Shown: positions 25,601 to 34,045 of the stretch, in pieces | Layout: the number at the start of each line of letters is the position of its first letter | Numbering within the stretch: the stretch's first letter is position 1 | Origin: Treponema sp. | Lineage (GTDB): Bacteria > Spirochaetota > Spirochaetia > Treponematales > Treponemataceae | DNA: 46,470 nt | Assembly: GCA_004554075.1 (NCBI GenBank) | Contig: SFOB01000016.1 | Location: forward strand, 1 to 46,470 | Reading direction: 5' to 3' | Translations under genes and position numbers: made by a program | Notes under the pieces: generated by a model | The model's database searches: none | What the model was told of the DNA's origin: nothing | Seen by the model: only the letters and a program-made list of their open reading frames with translations

Positions 25601-27249
25601 GTTACGATTTTTTCGCGGAGGCTGTCGATTGGCGGGTTTGTTACCTGAGCAAAGAGCTGCTTGAAGTAAGAGAAAAGGCTTGGATGCTTTTCACTCATTA
25701 CGGCAAGCGGAGTATCAACACCCATAGATGCTGTAGGCTCAACGCCGTTCTTTGCCATTGGAAGAACCATCTCGTTTACATCTTCGTAGTTCCAGCCAAA
25801 AGCGCGGTAAAGAATGTTGCGCTCTTCGAGTGTGTGAACAGGAATCTTCTTGTTAGGGATTTTGAGATCAGCAAGATGAACAAGATTCATATCAATCCAT
25901 TCGCCGTATGGATAAAGCGATGCATATTCTTTTTTACATTCTTCATCGCTGATGATTTTTTTCTGTACTGTATCTACCAGCAGGATGCGGCCAGGCTGAA
26001 GGCGGGATTTGATTTTGATGTTTTCTTCAGGAATGTCAAGAACTCCAACTTCGCTGCTCAAAATCAGCATGCCGTCTTTTGTGATGTAGTAGCGGCTTGG
26101 GCGGAGACCATTGCGGTCCAGAGTTGCACCAAGTAAATCACCATCACTGAAAAGAATTGCTGCAGGTCCGTCCCAGCTTTCCATCATGGTTGCCCAGTAG
26201 TGATAGAAATCCTTTTTGTTCTGAGGCATGTTGTCGTCGTGCTTCCAAGGTTCCGGGATACACATCATTACTGCGAGAGGAAGAGGCAGGCCGTTCATCA
26301 AAAGGAACTCAAGAGTGTTATCCAGCATTGCAGAGTCTGAACCGGTTGTATCAACGGCCGGCAGGATTTTCTGCATCTGTTCTTTATTAAGTTTGGTTGA
26401 ACTAACAGTTTCTTCGCGGGCCAGCATACGATCCACATTTCCGCGGATTGTATTAATTTCACCGTTGTGGGCTATGAAGCGATTTGGATGAGCACGCTGC
26501 CAGCTTGGCTGTGTATTTGTAGAAAAGCGCGAGTGAACGATTGCAAGGGCAGACTGATATTCAGCCGACTGAAGGTCTGCGTAGAAGGTGCGGAGTTCGT
26601 GAACCAGGAACATTCCCTTGTAAACGATGGTGCGGCTGCTGAGGGAACAGACGTATGTTTTAGGTGATGAGGGGGAAGTCTCCCCCTCGCTGCAAGCGCC
26701 TGCGGCGTTTTCCGCTACCCCCTCTGCGGGGACACCCCGCAACGCCCCGTTTTCAAAAAGACGTCTAACAATATAAAGCTTTCGGTCAAAATCAAGACCC
26801 TTCTCGCAGTCTGCAGGTTTTTCAACAAAGCCCTGCCAGATTTGAGGCATGCAGTCGCGGGCCTTTTTACCAAGCACGTCTGCATTTACAGGAACCTTAC
26901 GCCAGCCCAGGAACTTAAGGCCTTCGGCTTTTACGCAGGCTTCAAAACGCTTTTTTTCACTCTCTGCATCAGAAGGGAAAAAGAACTGACCGATACCATA
27001 CTCGCGCTCCTCAAGTTTACCAATCAGATCTCCTGCTGCCTTCTTAAAAAACTCGTGGCTGATCTGAACAAGAATACCTACACCATCACCAGTTTCGCCA
27101 CTGGCATCTTTTCCAGCACGGTGCTCAAGTTTTTCAACAATGCTAAGCGCATTATCAACGATTTTATGGGATTTACTTCCATCAATATTTACAACTGCAC
27201 CAATACCACAGTTGTCATGTTCAAAGCTTGGTTCGTAAAGGGTTCGCAT
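22663..27249 (-). CDS. gltB: Glutamate synthase large subunit
   Basis: This 1528-residue enzyme makes two glutamates from glutamine and 2-oxoglutarate. The class-II amidotransferase domain begins with a short propeptide and nucleophile Cys14 (HDNCGIGAV). The FMN/synthase domain shows EGGHLPGKK and HDGGTGAAP. The 3Fe-4S Cys lie in CSMMRVCQLDTC around residue 1135. The C-terminal beta-helix carries the Gly-rich repeats (GLSGG, GMSGG). Residues about 167-197 are an extra Gly/Ala/Ser-rich stretch encoded by a composite palindromic repeat. The start is the ATG at 27249 behind CTGGAGG. It is preceded by an attenuator-like leader shared with asnB and amt. Confidence 0.93.
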   Translation of the reverse strand: MRTLYEPSFEHDNCGIGAVVNIDGSKSHKIVDNALSIVEKLEHRAGKDASGETGDGVGILVQISHEFFKKAAGDLIGKLEEREYGIGQFFFPSDAESEKKRFEACVKAEGLKFLGWRKVPVNADVLGKKARDCMPQIWQGFVEKPADCEKGLDFDRKLYIVRRLFENGALRGVPAEGVAENAAGACSEGETSPSSPKTYVCSLSSRTIVYKGMFLVHELRTFYADLQSAEYQSALAIVHSRFSTNTQPSWQRAHPNRFIAHNGEINTIRGNVDRMLAREETVSSTKLNKEQMQKILPAVDTTGSDSAMLDNTLEFLLMNGLPLPLAVMMCIPEPWKHDDNMPQNKKDFYHYWATMMESWDGPAAILFSDGDLLGATLDRNGLRPSRYYITKDGMLILSSEVGVLDIPEENIKIKSRLQPGRILLVDTVQKKIISDEECKKEYASLYPYGEWIDMNLVHLADLKIPNKKIPVHTLEERNILYRAFGWNYEDVNEMVLPMAKNGVEPTASMGVDTPLAVMSEKHPSLFSYFKQLFAQVTNPPIDSLREKIVTDTTVYVGKDGNLLEPAARNCRVLEINNPILTGTDLIKIAALNQPGLKAKTISILFEIKASGNLEAALDNLFVQIDAAYADGYNIIILSDRGVDESHAAIPAILATSAVEQYLIRTKKRTAVSIILETAEVRDVHQAAMCLGYGARAINPYLAHEAIAELIDQKILDKDYHTAIDDYNKAVINGIVKIAAKMGISTIQSYQSAQIFEAVGIAQDVVEKYFTNTVSRVGGVGLKEIEEDVRYHHDQGFDPNGLTVNQHLDSFGKHKFRRGPQAESHLYNPETIVALQQATRNGDYARFKEYTALVDDNAHPHTLRAMLDFNFPADGGINIDEVEPVEEIVKRFKTGAMSYGSISEEAHKCMAAAMNHLHGKSNSGEGGEKPERLGTEFNSAIKQVASGRFGVTEEYLLSAREIQIKMAQGAKPGEGGHLPGKKVYPWIAKTRYATPGVALISPPPHHDIYSIEDLAQLIYDLKNANRAARISVKLVSEAGVGTIAAGVAKAGAQVILISGHDGGTGAAPISSIHHAGLPWELGLAETHQTLIQNGLRGRVVIETDGKLMSGRDVTIAALLGAEEFGFATAPLIAMGCSMMRVCQLDTCPFGVATQNEKLRAKFPGKPEYVENFMKFIAQEMRELMAKLGVHSVEELCGRTDLLKLKDKQGFKRAGLVDMSRVLANAEAGETWKADRSLFDFKLESTVDEKTLLPWFEKKGDSKAIPIQSTDRTVGTILGSEIQKKFGNTLADDTYTVHFEGGAGQSFGAFIPKGLTLRLTGDANDAFGKGLSGGKLVIKKPATFEGAADSNIIVGNVALFGATSGTAFINGVAGERFCVRNSGATVVAEGCGDHGLEYMTGGTAVILGSTGKNLCAGMSGGVAYVLDENHDIYKRMNHELVKMYALDDETTTLRDTTDEERLHALIEQHAKETGSERAKAILADWEHYKTSFKKIIPNDYLKVMTEIAAEESNGVEHDTALLNAFRKVSA
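26669..26750. repeat. Composite palindromic repeat inside gltB
   Basis: It is the same family as 22581-22655: GGGGGAAGTCTCCCCCTCGC, a variable middle stem, then GCGGGGACACCCCGC and CGCCCC. It is about 82 bp, open in the gltB frame, and adds about 30 residues. Confidence 0.78.
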
Positions 27250-27262
27250 TTTTCCTCCAGAC

Positions 27263-27368
27263 AAAAAAAGAGGTCGTAGACAAAATTTCGCCATTAACGA
27301 AACTTTATCTACGACCTCTTTGCCGTTTAAGTTCTTTAATAATAATGAATTTTTGTAACAATAGTCAA
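27263..27368 (-). promoter_or_regulatory. gltB promoter and attenuator-like leader hairpin
   Basis: On the minus strand, TTGACT (27363-27368) and TTATTA (27340-27345) form a promoter with a 17-bp spacer. The leader then folds into a long hairpin with 14-bp outer arms (27308-27321 and 27267-27280, GAGGTCGTAG/CTACGACCTC core), an inner TTTCG/CGAAA stem and a run of T. GTCTGGAGG and the start codon come directly after. An intrinsic terminator between promoter and start codon implies regulated read-through. Confidence 0.75.
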
Positions 27369-27406
27369 GTAGTCCTAAAAAGAACTACTATTTTATTTTT
27401 CAATAA

Positions 27407-29233
27407 TTAGTAAGCCTTGTCGTGAACGCCGGCAATGGCTCTACCACTAGGCTCATCCATGTTCTTCCATGCAGCATCCCACTCGAGGGCTTTAGCAGTT
27501 GAACATGCAACTCCGGCTTCGTGTGGAACACAGCGGGCAGCAGAATCGCTTGGGAAGAGGCGGCTGTAAATCTCACGGTAGTAGTATTCCTCTTTTGTTT
27601 TTGGAGGATTTACCGGGAAGCGGTTTTCGCGGCGGGCAAACTCTGCGTCGCTTACTTTTTCCTCTGTCATCTTCTTGAGGGTATCAATCCAGTTGTAGCC
27701 TACACCGTCTGAGAACTGTTCCTTCTGGCGCCATGCAATGCTTTCTGGAAGCAGGTCTTCAAAGGCCTTGCGGAGAATCCATTTTTCCATTCTCTGTTTT
27801 CCGTCTGGAAGCTTGATGTTCATCTTGTCGCTTGGATTGAGTCCCATTGCAATATCAATAAAATCTTTATCAAGAAAAGGAACACGGCCTTCAACACCCC
27901 AGGCCATAAGAGACTTGTTAGCGCGGAGACAGTCGTAAAGGTGAAGTTTGCTCATTTTGCGGACCAGCTCCTCGTGGAACTCCTGTGCGTTTGGAGCCTT
28001 GTGGAAGTAGAGGTAACCACCGAAAAGCTCATCACTACCCTCGCCGCTCAAAACCATCTTAATTCCCATAGATTTGATTACGCGGGCAAGCAGGTACATT
28101 GGAGTTGAAGCGCGGACAGTTGTGATGTCGTAAGTTTCGATATGGTAGATTACATCAGGAAGAGCATCGAGGGCCTCCTGGATTGTAAAGTGAACTTCGT
28201 GGTGAACAGTTCCGATATAGTCTGCGGCCTTCTGAGCAGCAATAAGGTCTGGAGAACCTTCGAGTCCAACTGCGAATGAGTGAAGCTGAGGCCACCAGGC
28301 TGCTTCCTTGCTGTCTGTTTCAACACGTTTTTTAGAGTATTTCTGAGTGATGGCTGCGATGATTGATGAGTCCAGACCACCGCTCAAAAGTACACCGTAA
28401 GGTACGTCGGACATAAGCTGGGCTTTAACTGCAGATTCAAGGCCATTGCGAACCTTTTCGATTACACTAGGGTTGATGACCTCGCCCTTGTCGTCTGTGG
28501 CTTTAGGGGCGTTCTTAACTGCATCAAAAGATTCCCAGTTGCGTTTATACCAGCGGATTGGTTTTAAATAAACACCGTCACCCCGAACTTGTTTCGGGGT
28601 CTCATCATTAGATGCTGAAACAAGTTCAGCATGACTTTGTTTTCCTGAGTATAAGTAACTTCCATTAGGGAACTCTTCGATTGTCTGGCAGTCGCCTTCG
28701 AGAGCTTTGAGTTCGCTTGCAACATAGTAACGGCCAGCCTTGTCCCAGCCCTGGTAGAGAGGGATAACGCCGATTTCGTCGCGGGCAATTAGATATGTAT
28801 CGTTCTCGCTGTCGTAAAGAGCAAAGGCAAAGATACCAGAAAGCTCTTCAATCATTTTTGTGAAGTCGCCGGACTCTCGGTATTTTTTATAAAGAGGAAT
28901 GATTACCTCACAGTCACTTCCAGTGCGGAACTTGTAAGAGTCTGCTAACTTAGCACGGATTTCCTTATGATTATAGATTTCGCCGTTTGCTGCAAGAATG
29001 ATCTTTTCGTCATCACTAACCAGCGGCTGTTTTCCTGAAAGAGGGTCTACAATTGAAAGACGCTCGTGACTCAAAATAGCATTATTGCCGGTATATACAC
29101 CGCTCCAATCCGGACCACGGTGACGAATTTTTTTAGACATCTCCAAAACCTGCGCACGAAGCTCTTCTTTAAGTCCCTCCGCAATCGGCGCGCTACCTGA
29201 GTTCAAATCAAAACAACCTACAAAACCGCACAT
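27407..29233 (-). CDS. asnB: Asparagine synthase (glutamine-hydrolysing)
   Basis: This 608-residue enzyme makes asparagine from aspartate, ATP and glutamine. The start is set by the nucleophile Cys2 (MCGFVG) and a GGAGG site. The amidotransferase domain has RHRGPD, SHERLSI and NGEIYNH. The synthetase domain has the ATP loop LSGGLDSS and later SGEGSDELFGGY. Residues about 199-220 (containing HAELVSAS) are an in-frame insertion encoded by a double palindrome at 28576-28635, between the two domains. The last about 40 residues run past the usual C-terminus. The leader carries the same hairpin as gltB and amt. Confidence 0.92.
   Translation of the reverse strand: MCGFVGCFDLNSGSAPIAEGLKEELRAQVLEMSKKIRHRGPDWSGVYTGNNAILSHERLSIVDPLSGKQPLVSDDEKIILAANGEIYNHKEIRAKLADSYKFRTGSDCEVIIPLYKKYRESGDFTKMIEELSGIFAFALYDSENDTYLIARDEIGVIPLYQGWDKAGRYYVASELKALEGDCQTIEEFPNGSYLYSGKQSHAELVSASNDETPKQVRGDGVYLKPIRWYKRNWESFDAVKNAPKATDDKGEVINPSVIEKVRNGLESAVKAQLMSDVPYGVLLSGGLDSSIIAAITQKYSKKRVETDSKEAAWWPQLHSFAVGLEGSPDLIAAQKAADYIGTVHHEVHFTIQEALDALPDVIYHIETYDITTVRASTPMYLLARVIKSMGIKMVLSGEGSDELFGGYLYFHKAPNAQEFHEELVRKMSKLHLYDCLRANKSLMAWGVEGRVPFLDKDFIDIAMGLNPSDKMNIKLPDGKQRMEKWILRKAFEDLLPESIAWRQKEQFSDGVGYNWIDTLKKMTEEKVSDAEFARRENRFPVNPPKTKEEYYYREIYSRLFPSDSAARCVPHEAGVACSTAKALEWDAAWKNMDEPSGRAIAGVHDKAY
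28576..28635. repeat. Double palindromic element inside asnB
   Basis: Two back-to-back stem-loops: CCCCGAA/TTCGGGG and ATGCTGAA/TTCAGCAT. It is in frame on the minus strand and encodes HAELVSAS followed by an Asp/Lys-rich stretch. The HAELVSAS peptide is a frequent product of such repeats in other bacterial genomes. Confidence 0.82.
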
Positions 29234-29246
29234 ACAAACCTCCAGA

Positions 29247-29347
29247 CAAAAAAAGAGGTCGTAGACAGAACCCCTGTATTTCAAGGATTATATCTACGAC
29301 CTCTTTGTCGTTTCTATTATATTATCGATTTGAACGATGCTTTGCAA
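29247..29347 (-). promoter_or_regulatory. asnB promoter and attenuator-like leader hairpin
   Basis: TTGCAA (29342-29347) and TAATAT (29319-29324) have a 17-bp spacer. The leader hairpin has arms at 29293-29306 and 29252-29265, identical in sequence to those of gltB, with a different inner stem (CCTTG/CAGGG). It is followed by T7, then GTCTGGAGG and the start. Outer arms, T-run and ribosome-binding site are the same in both leaders. Confidence 0.78.
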
Positions 29348-29360
29348 TAGTTTTATATTT

Positions 29361-31097
29361 TTACTGTACCGCCAGCTGGGCGCTCTGGAGTTTGTAATAT
29401 TCACCCTGCTTTGCCATAAGCTCTTCGTGAGTGCCAAGTTCCACTATGCCGTGATCGTTTACTACAGCAATTTTGTCTGCATTCTTAATAGTAGAAAGTC
29501 TGTGGGCAATTACCAGAGTTGTGCGGCCTTTTGAAAGCTCGTCAAAGGCATGCTGAATTTTGATTTCTGTTGCAGTGTCCAGGGCAGAAGTTGCTTCATC
29601 AAGAATGAGAATCGGTGGATTTTTAAGGAAGCAGCGGGCAATTGAAACACGCTGTTTCTGGCCGCCACTGAGTTTGATTCCCCTCTCACCTACAACTGAG
29701 TCGTAGCCGTTAGGCATCTTCATGATATCTTCGTGGATTTCTGCACGGCGAGCCGCAAGCTCAATTTCTTCCTGAGTAGCGTTAGGTTTTCCGTAGGCAA
29801 TATTTTCGCGGATAGTTCCTGCAAAAAGGAAAACATCCTGCTGCACAATTCCAATCTGAGTGCGGAGGGAATGTTTTTTGATTTTATGGATATCAATTCC
29901 ATCAAGGCTGATTGAGCCGCCTGTAATTTCGTAAAAGCGGGGAATGAGATTACAGATTGTAGTTTTTCCGCCGCCGCTGGCGCCAACCAGGGCAAGCTTT
30001 TCTCCGGAATGAATTTCAAGATTTACCTTCTGCAGAATCGGGAAGTCCGGAGTGTAAGAAAAATCAACATTTTTAAAGCTGATGTTTCCGCGGGCAGAAA
30101 GAATCTCTACGGCATCAGGAGAATCAGCTGGCTCAGGCTCTGTGTTCATAAGCTCGAGGAAGCGGTTGAAGCCTGCCATTCCTGTTGTAAACTGCTCAAC
30201 AAAACCGTTCAGTCTTTTGATTGGGCCGACAAAGCTTGCAACAAAGAGGTTAGCTGCAACTAAATCTGGCAGAGTCATTTTGCCCTTCATGATAAAGTAA
30301 CCGCCAACGGCCAGAGTGAGCAGAGAAAGCAGATTATTACAGAACTCAATGTTTGAAAAGAAGCTTGCCATATAACGGAAACGGCCCTGCTTTGCGGCAG
30401 AGTACTGCTTGTTGTAAGTGTCGAAGCGGGCGCGTTCAAAATCTTCATTAACAAAGCCCTTTGTAACGCGGATGCCCGAGATGCTGGATTCAAGACCGGC
30501 ATTTACTTCTGCAGTTGTTTCCTTAACTTTTGCTGAGGCTTTGGAAAGATTTCTGCGCGAAGTAAAGACAATAAAAAAGATTGCAGGCAGCATGATAAAG
30601 ACAATTATCGCAAGCTCCCATCTGATTGTAAGAAGAAGCACAAAGGAACCGATGAGGTTGAGCATGGCGATGGAAAAATCTTCGGGACCATGGTGAGCAA
30701 GCTCTGTGATTTCAAAAAGATCAGTTGTAGCACGCGACATGATTTTTCCAGTGCGGTTTGTGTCGTAAAAGCTGAAAGGCAGTTTTTCCAGATGGTCAAA
30801 AACATCGCGTCTCATATCCTGTTCAACGCGGTTTCCAAAAACGTGGCCCCAGTAGGCAACAAACCAGTTACACATTTTATGAAGGCAAAAGCCTGCGAAC
30901 AGCACTGCCACAAGAATCAAAAAGATTCTAAGCTGATGATTTGGAATCAGAGTGTTCAGCGCATAGCGGGAAAACATAGGAAAGGCCACATCGATTGCGG
31001 CCATAAAAAAAGCACAAATCATATCGGCAATGAAAAGGCCGATATGTGGCTTATAATAGGAGAAAAAAATCTTGAGCGGGTGCTTTGTGTAATCCAT
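29361..31097 (-). CDS. ABC exporter, MsbA-like half-transporter
   Basis: This 578-residue protein has six membrane helices in residues 15-310 fused to an ATPase domain. Walker A is GASGGGKTT (Gly in place of the usual Ser/Cys before GKT), the Q-loop is GIVQQDVFLF, the signature LSGGQKQR, Walker B ILILDEATSALD and the H-loop IAHRLST. It works as a homo- or heterodimer, probably exporting a lipid, drug or peptide. The start codon is 4 nt after the stop of the lipoprotein gene, with no separate ribosome-binding site, so the two are translationally coupled. Confidence 0.88.
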   Translation of the reverse strand: MDYTKHPLKIFFSYYKPHIGLFIADMICAFFMAAIDVAFPMFSRYALNTLIPNHQLRIFLILVAVLFAGFCLHKMCNWFVAYWGHVFGNRVEQDMRRDVFDHLEKLPFSFYDTNRTGKIMSRATTDLFEITELAHHGPEDFSIAMLNLIGSFVLLLTIRWELAIIVFIMLPAIFFIVFTSRRNLSKASAKVKETTAEVNAGLESSISGIRVTKGFVNEDFERARFDTYNKQYSAAKQGRFRYMASFFSNIEFCNNLLSLLTLAVGGYFIMKGKMTLPDLVAANLFVASFVGPIKRLNGFVEQFTTGMAGFNRFLELMNTEPEPADSPDAVEILSARGNISFKNVDFSYTPDFPILQKVNLEIHSGEKLALVGASGGGKTTICNLIPRFYEITGGSISLDGIDIHKIKKHSLRTQIGIVQQDVFLFAGTIRENIAYGKPNATQEEIELAARRAEIHEDIMKMPNGYDSVVGERGIKLSGGQKQRVSIARCFLKNPPILILDEATSALDTATEIKIQHAFDELSKGRTTLVIAHRLSTIKNADKIAVVNDHGIVELGTHEELMAKQGEYYKLQSAQLAVQ

Positions 31098-31101
31098 GGG
31101 C

Positions 31102-33477
31102 TTAGTCTATCATAAAATCAACCGATAGCGAACTGTCGTGACCTGAACCTCTGACTACAGGAGATGCAGAACGATAGATCTCAGTTACATTATCGTTTGG
31201 TTTATGATCGGCATCCCTTGAATCAACTAAGAAATACCAGTATCTTTCTGCAGTCGGCATTTTTTCTACATTTTCCGCATCATTGTCTCCATAAATATCA
31301 TCCCATGTAATATCAACCATTTTCCAGGCACCCATGTAATAAAGTTCTGTCCAGTCATGGTTTAAGACTGGAGAATATTGGAAGGCACTCTTTACTCCAA
31401 GAAGACGGGCAAATGCAGTATAAAGATCTGCATAACCTTCACATACAGCCATTCCATATTTTAATACATGAACAGCATCCTGGCGCTTTCTTTTTGTAGT
31501 TGATTCGGTAGTAAAACTAACATAATCATAGTGACTTCTACGAGCTTCCCAGTCGTACAATGCCTGTAATTTCTGTCCGAGACTTGCATCCGAAGGTAAT
31601 TCTGCCATTATGCCATTAAATGCATTTGATATAATAAAATCGTCACTCTGACAATATGCAGAAGGCATAAGGTAGGCACAGTCTTCTGCAGTATAGTTCA
31701 AGCCAGTTTGATTTGTGACTACAAACCGTGTGTATAAGTCAGTATTTGCCAAACCTCCTTTCAAATCCCAATGTTTAAGAGCTCCTTCATAACCATCATA
31801 ATCTTCATAGAATTGTGCTGAAGCTTCTGCTACGAAGATTTGATATTTACCATCACCAAATCGAAGCCAGATTCTAGATTCAAAATCTCCAGGTTTGAAT
31901 ACATAAGAAGTTTGATAAGGATAACCGTTTTCCAGTTCATTATAAGTAGAATCGTCATCATCATTTTTTACAACAGCTACAAATACATGTGTATTTTCAG
32001 ATTTGTCTGTATGCCCCTTTAATACAAAGAAACCGTCTGTTGTAAAATTTAAATATTCTGGAGTTGGATCTGAAAATGTAATATTATTAGTATCACTTCG
32101 AGGAAGTCGTTCTGTGTTATATGTGATATTTCCAGTAAAGGTATGCCCATTAATTGTAACCGGGTCCAAAAGATAATTTGAGCCATGAACTTTTACAGTT
32201 TCATTTGAAGCAGAAATTCCATCAATTGTTGCAGTTACAGTAAATGTTCCGGCTGAGAGGCCTGGAGTGAAAAGCCCTTTATCACTAATGCTTCCACCTA
32301 TACTGGTCCATATTACATCTTTGTCAGGAATAACAGACCCGTCAGCACGAAGTGCCTTTGCAGAAAACTGAATTGTATCACCATTTACATAAGTTTCCTG
32401 CAGACCTTTTGGATAAATATCTACGGAAGCAATTCTATTTGGCGCTAATGTTATATTGTCCAGATAAGTTGCATTTGTCAGATCATTTGCATACCAATAA
32501 TCATTTGTTCCGGAAACAAATTTCACTGTATGTTTTCCAGCAGAAAGGAGAACTGAAGCATTCTGCCACATCTGACCGCTACCGTATGCAAAGAAAGATG
32601 GCTCTGTATCATCATCAATAAAAACCTTAAAAAAGTTTTGATGGTATACTCCGTCCTTATCAGTCCAATCAAGTAAATCACACTTATAATCAAAGGAAAG
32701 TGCAGAATTCTCTGAAACGAAAATATCTTTTATTATTAATGAAGAGTTTCCGCTGATGTCACCACTATTGTCTTTAACACATGTTGAAAGTTTTAATGCT
32801 TTTTTATGAGTATCTACAAGTGCATCACCATACTGTGGGAATTTTGTTAGAACAATATCTTTATCAACAACCTCTGCACATATTCCTGTTGCTATCCATG
32901 TATCTGAATTAACAGAATTTTCACTGCTTTTGTTTATTGTTCTGATTGCATTATTTTTATCCTTAAACTCTATATCTTTTATGCAAACAAAAGGTGTATT
33001 AAAAGGAGCCGGATTATTATTCCAGACAGTCCAAGATACTAAATCATTATCTTGATGTTTCCATTCAAATTTATGAGTTCCTGCTCCAATATCAATCTGC
33101 TGACTTTGCCACAAACCAAAACTGTAGTTATACTGTTCTACAATTTCATCATCGATAAGAAACTGCATACAGCCATCCCAATCTCCCATATGTGTTTTTA
33201 TTTTAAATGTCAGTGTTATTGGTTCACTTGAAGTATAAATTGTTGAAAAACCACCTGTAGTCGGTTTGCAATCTATTGTATAAACGCCACTACTATTATC
33301 ATATGAGATAGCAGCTGCATTGCTAATAGTCCAATCGGGATTACTTAAAATATTATCAGGATTTTCAACAGGATTTTCAGCAGTATTTCCAGCCGCTTGT
33401 GGACATCCAGTCAAGAGCAATGAAAAAGAAAGCATCAATGCTCCAAGAAAGATTTTTAATTTTGACGTTTTTTTCAT
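31102..33477 (-). CDS. Lipoprotein with Ig-like and transglutaminase-like domains
   Basis: This 791-residue surface or periplasmic lipoprotein has lipobox LLTGC near residue 25 and a GAGGA site. Two repeated beta-sandwich-like segments, both with a KIKTHMGDWDG/KCDLLDWTDKDG-type strand and an AGTHKF/AGKHTV motif, occupy about 45-340. A Big_2-like Ig domain follows (VDIYPKG to ETVKV). The C-terminal transglutaminase-like domain carries the triad in VCEGYADL, NHDWTEL and VDITWDD. It may cleave or crosslink proteins, or cut peptide links in cell-wall or host material. Coupling with the ABC exporter is conserved only as seen here. Confidence 0.8.
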   Translation of the reverse strand: MKKTSKLKIFLGALMLSFSLLLTGCPQAAGNTAENPVENPDNILSNPDWTISNAAAISYDNSSGVYTIDCKPTTGGFSTIYTSSEPITLTFKIKTHMGDWDGCMQFLIDDEIVEQYNYSFGLWQSQQIDIGAGTHKFEWKHQDNDLVSWTVWNNNPAPFNTPFVCIKDIEFKDKNNAIRTINKSSENSVNSDTWIATGICAEVVDKDIVLTKFPQYGDALVDTHKKALKLSTCVKDNSGDISGNSSLIIKDIFVSENSALSFDYKCDLLDWTDKDGVYHQNFFKVFIDDDTEPSFFAYGSGQMWQNASVLLSAGKHTVKFVSGTNDYWYANDLTNATYLDNITLAPNRIASVDIYPKGLQETYVNGDTIQFSAKALRADGSVIPDKDVIWTSIGGSISDKGLFTPGLSAGTFTVTATIDGISASNETVKVHGSNYLLDPVTINGHTFTGNITYNTERLPRSDTNNITFSDPTPEYLNFTTDGFFVLKGHTDKSENTHVFVAVVKNDDDDSTYNELENGYPYQTSYVFKPGDFESRIWLRFGDGKYQIFVAEASAQFYEDYDGYEGALKHWDLKGGLANTDLYTRFVVTNQTGLNYTAEDCAYLMPSAYCQSDDFIISNAFNGIMAELPSDASLGQKLQALYDWEARRSHYDYVSFTTESTTKRKRQDAVHVLKYGMAVCEGYADLYTAFARLLGVKSAFQYSPVLNHDWTELYYMGAWKMVDITWDDIYGDNDAENVEKMPTAERYWYFLVDSRDADHKPNDNVTEIYRSASPVVRGSGHDSSLSVDFMID

Positions 33478-33551
33478 AAAAGTATTCCTCACTTTTTTTG
33501 TATTATATAAGTATAAGAGATTATGGTTAAAAAATATACCTGTTTATTAAT

Positions 33552-33580
33552 TTGACGCTACACATATCCTCTTTTATACT
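33552..33580 (+). promoter_or_regulatory. Promoter directly before the prepilin-peptidase-like gene
   Basis: TTGACG (33552-33557) and TATACT (33575-33580) are separated by exactly 17 bp. The ATG at 33589 begins 8 nt after the -10 element, so the mRNA would have a leader of 0-2 nt. No ribosome-binding site is present. Confidence 0.65.
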
Positions 33581-33588
33581 TATTTTTG

Positions 33589-34020
33589 ATGACACTTTAC
33601 ACAATTATAAGTCTTATCATTATTTTGATATTCTCGATTGTTCTTTCCCTGCAGGATATAAAAAAAATGACTGTAAGTATTTATGTTCAGTGGGCTTCAG
33701 TTTTTGCTGCCATGACCTGCCACATGATTTTTGCCCGAGAGACAATGTGGATTTATATTCTTTCCAGCATGTTTTGCGGTGCCTTTTATTTTGCTGTCAG
33801 AAAAATTGCGAAGGATAAACTTGGACCGGCTGATGTCTGGTTTGGATTCTTTCAGGGATTGTTTTTGCAGCCACAGATGATTCCTGTTTGTTTTGGAATT
33901 GAATGTATCGTTACGCTTTGTGTGATTAATAAAAGATTTGGAAAAGTGAGGTTTCCTTTTATTCCATTTATGGCTGCAGGCTTGATTGCGGCTTTTTTAA
34001 TTCAAGTGATTTTTATGTAA
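33589..34020 (+). CDS. Short prepilin peptidase-like membrane protein (A24 family)
   Basis: This 143-residue protein has about four to five membrane helices. The two aspartates of A24 aspartic peptidases are visible: SLQDIKKMTVS in the first cytoplasmic loop and LGPADVWFG in the GxGD-like position, here GPAD. It lacks the N-terminal methylase part of full-length PilD/GspO and is like the archaeal or TadV-type minimal enzymes. No pilin genes are nearby. It could process a type-IV-pilin-like or flagellar substrate elsewhere. The ATG is preferred to an earlier TTG. Confidence 0.65.
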   Translation: MTLYTIISLIIILIFSIVLSLQDIKKMTVSIYVQWASVFAAMTCHMIFARETMWIYILSSMFCGAFYFAVRKIAKDKLGPADVWFGFFQGLFLQPQMIPVCFGIECIVTLCVINKRFGKVRFPFIPFMAAGLIAAFLIQVIFM

Positions 34021-34045
34021 ACAATGGGTTAGGGATTGGAGCCAC

